Below are positions 61,561-64,000 of a stretch of DNA of 64,000 nucleotides, piece by piece. The notes beneath the pieces were generated by a model that was given only the letters and a program-made list of their open reading frames with translations, did not search any database and was not told where the DNA came from. Location of the stretch: contig NC_090445.1 in NCBI RefSeq assembly GCF_031143425.1, positions 1,577,626,049-1,577,690,048 on the forward strand. The letters run 5' to 3'. A program made the position numbers and the translations under genes. Origin of the DNA: Pleurodeles waltl (Eukaryota; Chordata; Amphibia; Caudata; Salamandridae). Positions within the stretch are counted from its first letter, which is position 1; each line of letters starts with the position of its first letter.

Positions 61561-61793
61561 GGGCAGTGAAATGCGCGACGGGTGCTGCTGCACCCACCCC
61601 ACTGCCATATTGGCGTCGGCTCCATTTGGACCCGGTGTCAATGTAAAGGCTCTGTTTCCCACTGGACCGGTGGGTGGAAACACTGTTTCTGCCCACAAGC
61701 CCAGCGGGAAAATTATTATAGGGCCGGTGGGAGCTTCGCTGTGCTGGCGGTCTTCCATCCACCGTCAGCGCGGTTGTCGGCGGGGTATCCCGC
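61561..61793. mobile_element. Degraded hairpin-chain element
   Basis: CGACGGGTGC with GCACCC, near 61577-61595, lies inside GGCAGTG and CACTGCC. GTTTCCCAC pairs with GTGGGTGGAAAC at 61654-61681, and GGCGGGGTATCCCGCC lies near 61775-61793. The words CGACGGGTGC and GGCTCCATTTGG echo parts of 6194-6823 (CGACGGGTGC, GGCTCCGAATGG), so this is probably a decayed relative. It lies about 500 bp upstream of the DDR start exon. Confidence 0.6.
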
Positions 61794-62264
61794 CATTATC
61801 ATAATGACCCCCTGAGTCTCTTCCCAGCAGAAGCTCGCAGCAGCCGTGCTCTAAATTAGATCTGATATAGGTTACGGAGGTAGGAGGCTCTTGTGGGCTT
61901 GTAATCTCACTTTCATTTTCCCCTTGCCCTCATACAGGAAGTCCCGCCTTCAGAAAATGCAACTGAAAAGCTCTGCTCACATCACTTTTCATACCTAAGG
62001 GCAGCCCCATGTAGATGGTTCCTCGGAGGTCTGTATAGGCCCCTCGCTTGGGAAATCATTGGTTGGTGGTGTGCCTAAAACAAAAATATTTTATGGACAT
62101 GACATTAATGATGGTGTTAATGCCTTCATGCTGCTACATTTCTAACTAAGACTGCTTTATGTATGAATATTAGAACTGCAGAGCCTGCCAAGCCTAATTT
62201 TGTTGGATACCAGTTTGACGGGTGAAATGTTAAAAGTAATGTAAAAAAAACAGAAAGGAACAGA
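61794..62264. other. No gene seen; upstream flank or intron of the DDR gene
   Basis: No promoter element such as a TATA box near a plausible start site was identified. If the acceptor at 62293-62294 is real, this is intron sequence. Confidence 0.4.
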
Positions 62265-62294
62265 TCTAACATTGGTGTTGTTTTTCTCTTTTAG
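62265..62294 (+). promoter_or_regulatory. Predicted splice acceptor before DDR start-codon exon
   Basis: A branch-point-like TCTAACA (62265-62271) is followed by a pyrimidine-rich run and TTTTAG ending at 62294. It implies that the DDR transcript has at least one upstream non-coding exon outside what I can identify. Confidence 0.6.
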
Positions 62295-62296
62295 AA

Positions 62297-62308
62297 ATGT
62301 AGATGTAA
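62297..62308 (+). promoter_or_regulatory. Two consecutive start-stop uORFs in DDR 5' UTR
   Basis: ATG TAG (62297-62302) is followed at once by ATG TAA (62303-62308), both upstream of and out of frame with the DDR start at 62371. Start-stop elements can stall or delay scanning ribosomes. They are in the mRNA if the acceptor at 62294 is used or the leader begins upstream. Confidence 0.6.
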
Positions 62309-62370
62309 GGGTGGGACGTGGAGCACTTGCCCTGAACAGACGGACCCTCGCCCATTCTCGCCCGCACACC

Positions 62371-62434
62371 ATGTTTTTCGGCTGGTTGCTGTTCGCGCTC
62401 CTACCTGGAAGATCGGCTGCTGAAGTCATTGCTG
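62371..62434 (+). CDS. DDR1: Discoidin domain receptor, exon with start codon and signal peptide
   Basis: The first coding exon of a collagen-binding receptor tyrosine kinase at the cell surface. ATG at 62371 opens MFFGWLLFALLPGRSAAEVI, a typical signal peptide with a hydrophobic core and small residues (SAA) for cleavage. The exon ends after GCT G at 62434 and is followed by the donor GTAAGC, a phase-1 junction. Spliced to 63834 it reads on as Ala-Ala-Gln-Cys-Arg-Tyr without a frame break, which is the main support for this start. The start context is CACACCATGT, with A at -3. The length and lack of conservation of the signal peptide are usual for the family. The DDR1 symbol is a best guess; DDR2 remains possible. 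Confidence 0.8.
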
Positions 62435-63833
62435 GTAAGCACAGCCTGGCCTTTCCTCCAATGCTCCTTTGGAAGAAGGGGAATTAGCTCTTTTTGGAAA
62501 AGTATTGATAGGTCGGCTATAGAAACATGCTGACTAAGCGAGTGAGGAATTTATTTTTTAGAGATTACCTCTTATGACTGTCCATGTTTGCAAACATGCA
62601 TGACCTCTTAGCATCCTGCAGCCACTCCTTTGGTGGCACAATTCTTTGCCAAGTGCTATTATGAAAGATTGCGCACTGAAGATGGACAAACATGGTGCAG
62701 TCCAGTGAGCTGAAACCATTTTAGTCTCACTGTTGCAATCAGCCAATAATGAAACACAAATGCATTAAATGACAGGGCTTTTAATTTTATCAGATGAAAC
62801 TGCATAATCATATTCAAACTACGCTTTTTCATAAGGTCTAGCAGTAGACTTCTTATGACCCAATAGTGAGCCACGCGGGCATTGTGTGGACAACAAGGTT
62901 AGAGTTTGTGCACCTCTTCTGCTTTTTATGCACTTTTACCAACCCTTCAATTGGTATCAGGCCTCTTTCTCATAATACGTTTAGTGCCATCACTGCTGAG
63001 TCCATCCACCGTGCACTGTTGGCTAGTCGTGGTGAGTCCGTCAGATGCTCACAAAGTGGAACTTCAGTTGCAGACTTTTTCAAATTTTGAGAATTTGTTG
63101 GAAAGTCTTGTTCAAATGTTGTTGCAAGCTTTCAAAATGCTTTTGCGCACAGGGTTGAGTCACAAACTTGTAGGATCACTTGCAATCAATATTCAGCTGA
63201 TCCCAGGGTAGCTTCTTTCAGCATTAACTAGCTCCTTTTTCCAAATATGTCTGTCCTTTGGTTAAGTTATGTGTCTTGTGCCAGTTTGCCTGTTGTGTAA
63301 AACTATGTATAGTGCTGCATTTGACATCACAGCTGTTTAAACAGACTTATTGTTGCCAATATATATATATTGTCAATCACACCTAGGATCATCCCAGATG
63401 AGGAATTCTGTCTCACCTAATGGTATTAGCGCTTTGAATCTACCCATTGCTCTATATGCTTTGCTTTGCAGAATGGACTATTTTACATCTCCCTGCTTGT
63501 CCCTTCTTCCATTGGCTCCTCATTGTTACTGTGGTCACAAATCCACATTTATGTGTGCCAATCTGAACGTTAGCACATTAAATCCAGCCCTGTTAGTTTT
63601 GCCAATACGTGTATTATTTTATTTTCATGATCATAAATGTGTAAACACTGCTGACTTGCTCTGGCCTAATTCCTGTGTTAGACAAATAGTCATTTAGACT
63701 TTCAAACGTAAAGGTTTTCACTTATCCATCATCTACTGTTTCAAAGGGATTATGCTGTGACATTGATTCTTAAGATACCTGCCAGAGTATAGCATTAAGC
63801 CTTTCTGACCCATTCCTTTGATCGTTTGTACAG
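62435..63833 (+). other. DDR intron (1399 bp)
   Basis: Begins GTAAGC and ends TTTGTACAG. Short for a genome that looks transposon-swollen. No clear transposon was recognised inside, though a short stretch near 63505-63560 resembles LINE text weakly. Confidence 0.75.
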
Positions 63834-63936
63834 CACAATGCAGGTACCCTCTGGGGATGCATGATCGTACCATCCGTGACGAGGACATCACTGCCTCCAG
63901 CTACTGGCATCAATCGACTGGACCTCAGTACGCAAG
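63834..63936 (+). CDS. DDR1: Discoidin domain receptor, start of discoidin (F5/8C) domain
   Basis: A 103-bp exon between acceptor TTTGTACAG and donor AAG|GTAATA (phase 1 in, phase 2 out). It encodes [20 protein letters not shown] and then [13 protein letters not shown], with Arg completed across the next junction. The CRY-LGM, DEDI-ASS, W and ST residues are the invariant start of the DDR discoidin domain, which binds triple-helical collagen. The Cys begins the conserved disulphide pattern. DRTI matches vertebrate DDR1, while PLGM and DEDITASS match DDR2, so the paralogue is not settled. The short intron leans towards DDR1, a compact gene in mammals. The remaining discoidin, transmembrane and kinase exons lie beyond the window. 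Confidence 0.85.
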
Positions 63937-64000
63937 GTAATACTTGAGTAAAGTTATCTTTGCAGATTCCTGAAGAAACCTTGCAGGGTACAGCTGCCAC

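Noticed and set aside
63505..63560. LINE reverse transcriptase tail inside the DDR intron
   Set aside because: Only a few residues resemble the CR1/L2 HWLP region and the frame does not extend.

Overview
The window looks like nuclear DNA of a large-genome vertebrate, most likely a salamander and probably a newt. The evidence is very low gene density, many decayed transposable elements, long spaces without exons, fold-back MITEs with TTA/TAA target sites, hAT MITEs, LINE relics, and a hammerhead-type ribozyme repeat of the kind known from newt satellite and Penelope-like sequences. The species call is inference. There are no bacterial-style operons, no rRNA or tRNA gene and no CRISPR array that I can see.

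The one host gene I can defend is at the right edge. A signal-peptide exon (62371-62434) and a second exon (63834-63936), separated by a 1.4 kb intron, encode the N-terminus of a discoidin domain receptor (DDR family, DDR1 favoured), plus strand. The rest of the gene lies beyond the window. The exon carrying the start codon also holds two back-to-back start-stop uORFs.

Layout. 1-620: half of a fold-back MITE and a purine-rich array. 1202-1278: a TATC microsatellite. 3578-3804: a hAT MITE. 6021-6823: two adjacent TTA-flanked elements, the second built of 13 consecutive hairpins. 10545-11170: LTR-like sequence with a TATA box and polyA signal. 11708-12112: an 83-bp direct repeat bracketing a hammerhead ribozyme fold. 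12645-14950: a diverged minisatellite split by AT-rich and CCTAA-rich DNA. 19440-22237: a 5'-truncated L1/Tx1-like LINE. 23586-24075: a second hAT element with a perfect 8-bp target duplication. 27027-29565: an LTR-like repeat. 35499-35976: a large inverted repeat. 37771-37838: a 68-bp MITE with TAA target sites. 39720-40160: an L2/CR1-like LINE tail. 42619-48918: a decayed non-LTR retrotransposon with ORF1, endonuclease and reverse transcriptase relics.

48919-56360 is a near-identical tandem duplication of a 3.7 kb unit (about 99% identical by eye). 57110-58140 holds two minisatellites. 59795-60140 and 61561-61793 hold further hairpin-chain elements, and the DDR 5' exons follow. The recurring theme is DNA made of serial hairpins, seen in at least four places and in apparently different families. 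With the hammerhead repeat, this is the most unusual signal in the window.
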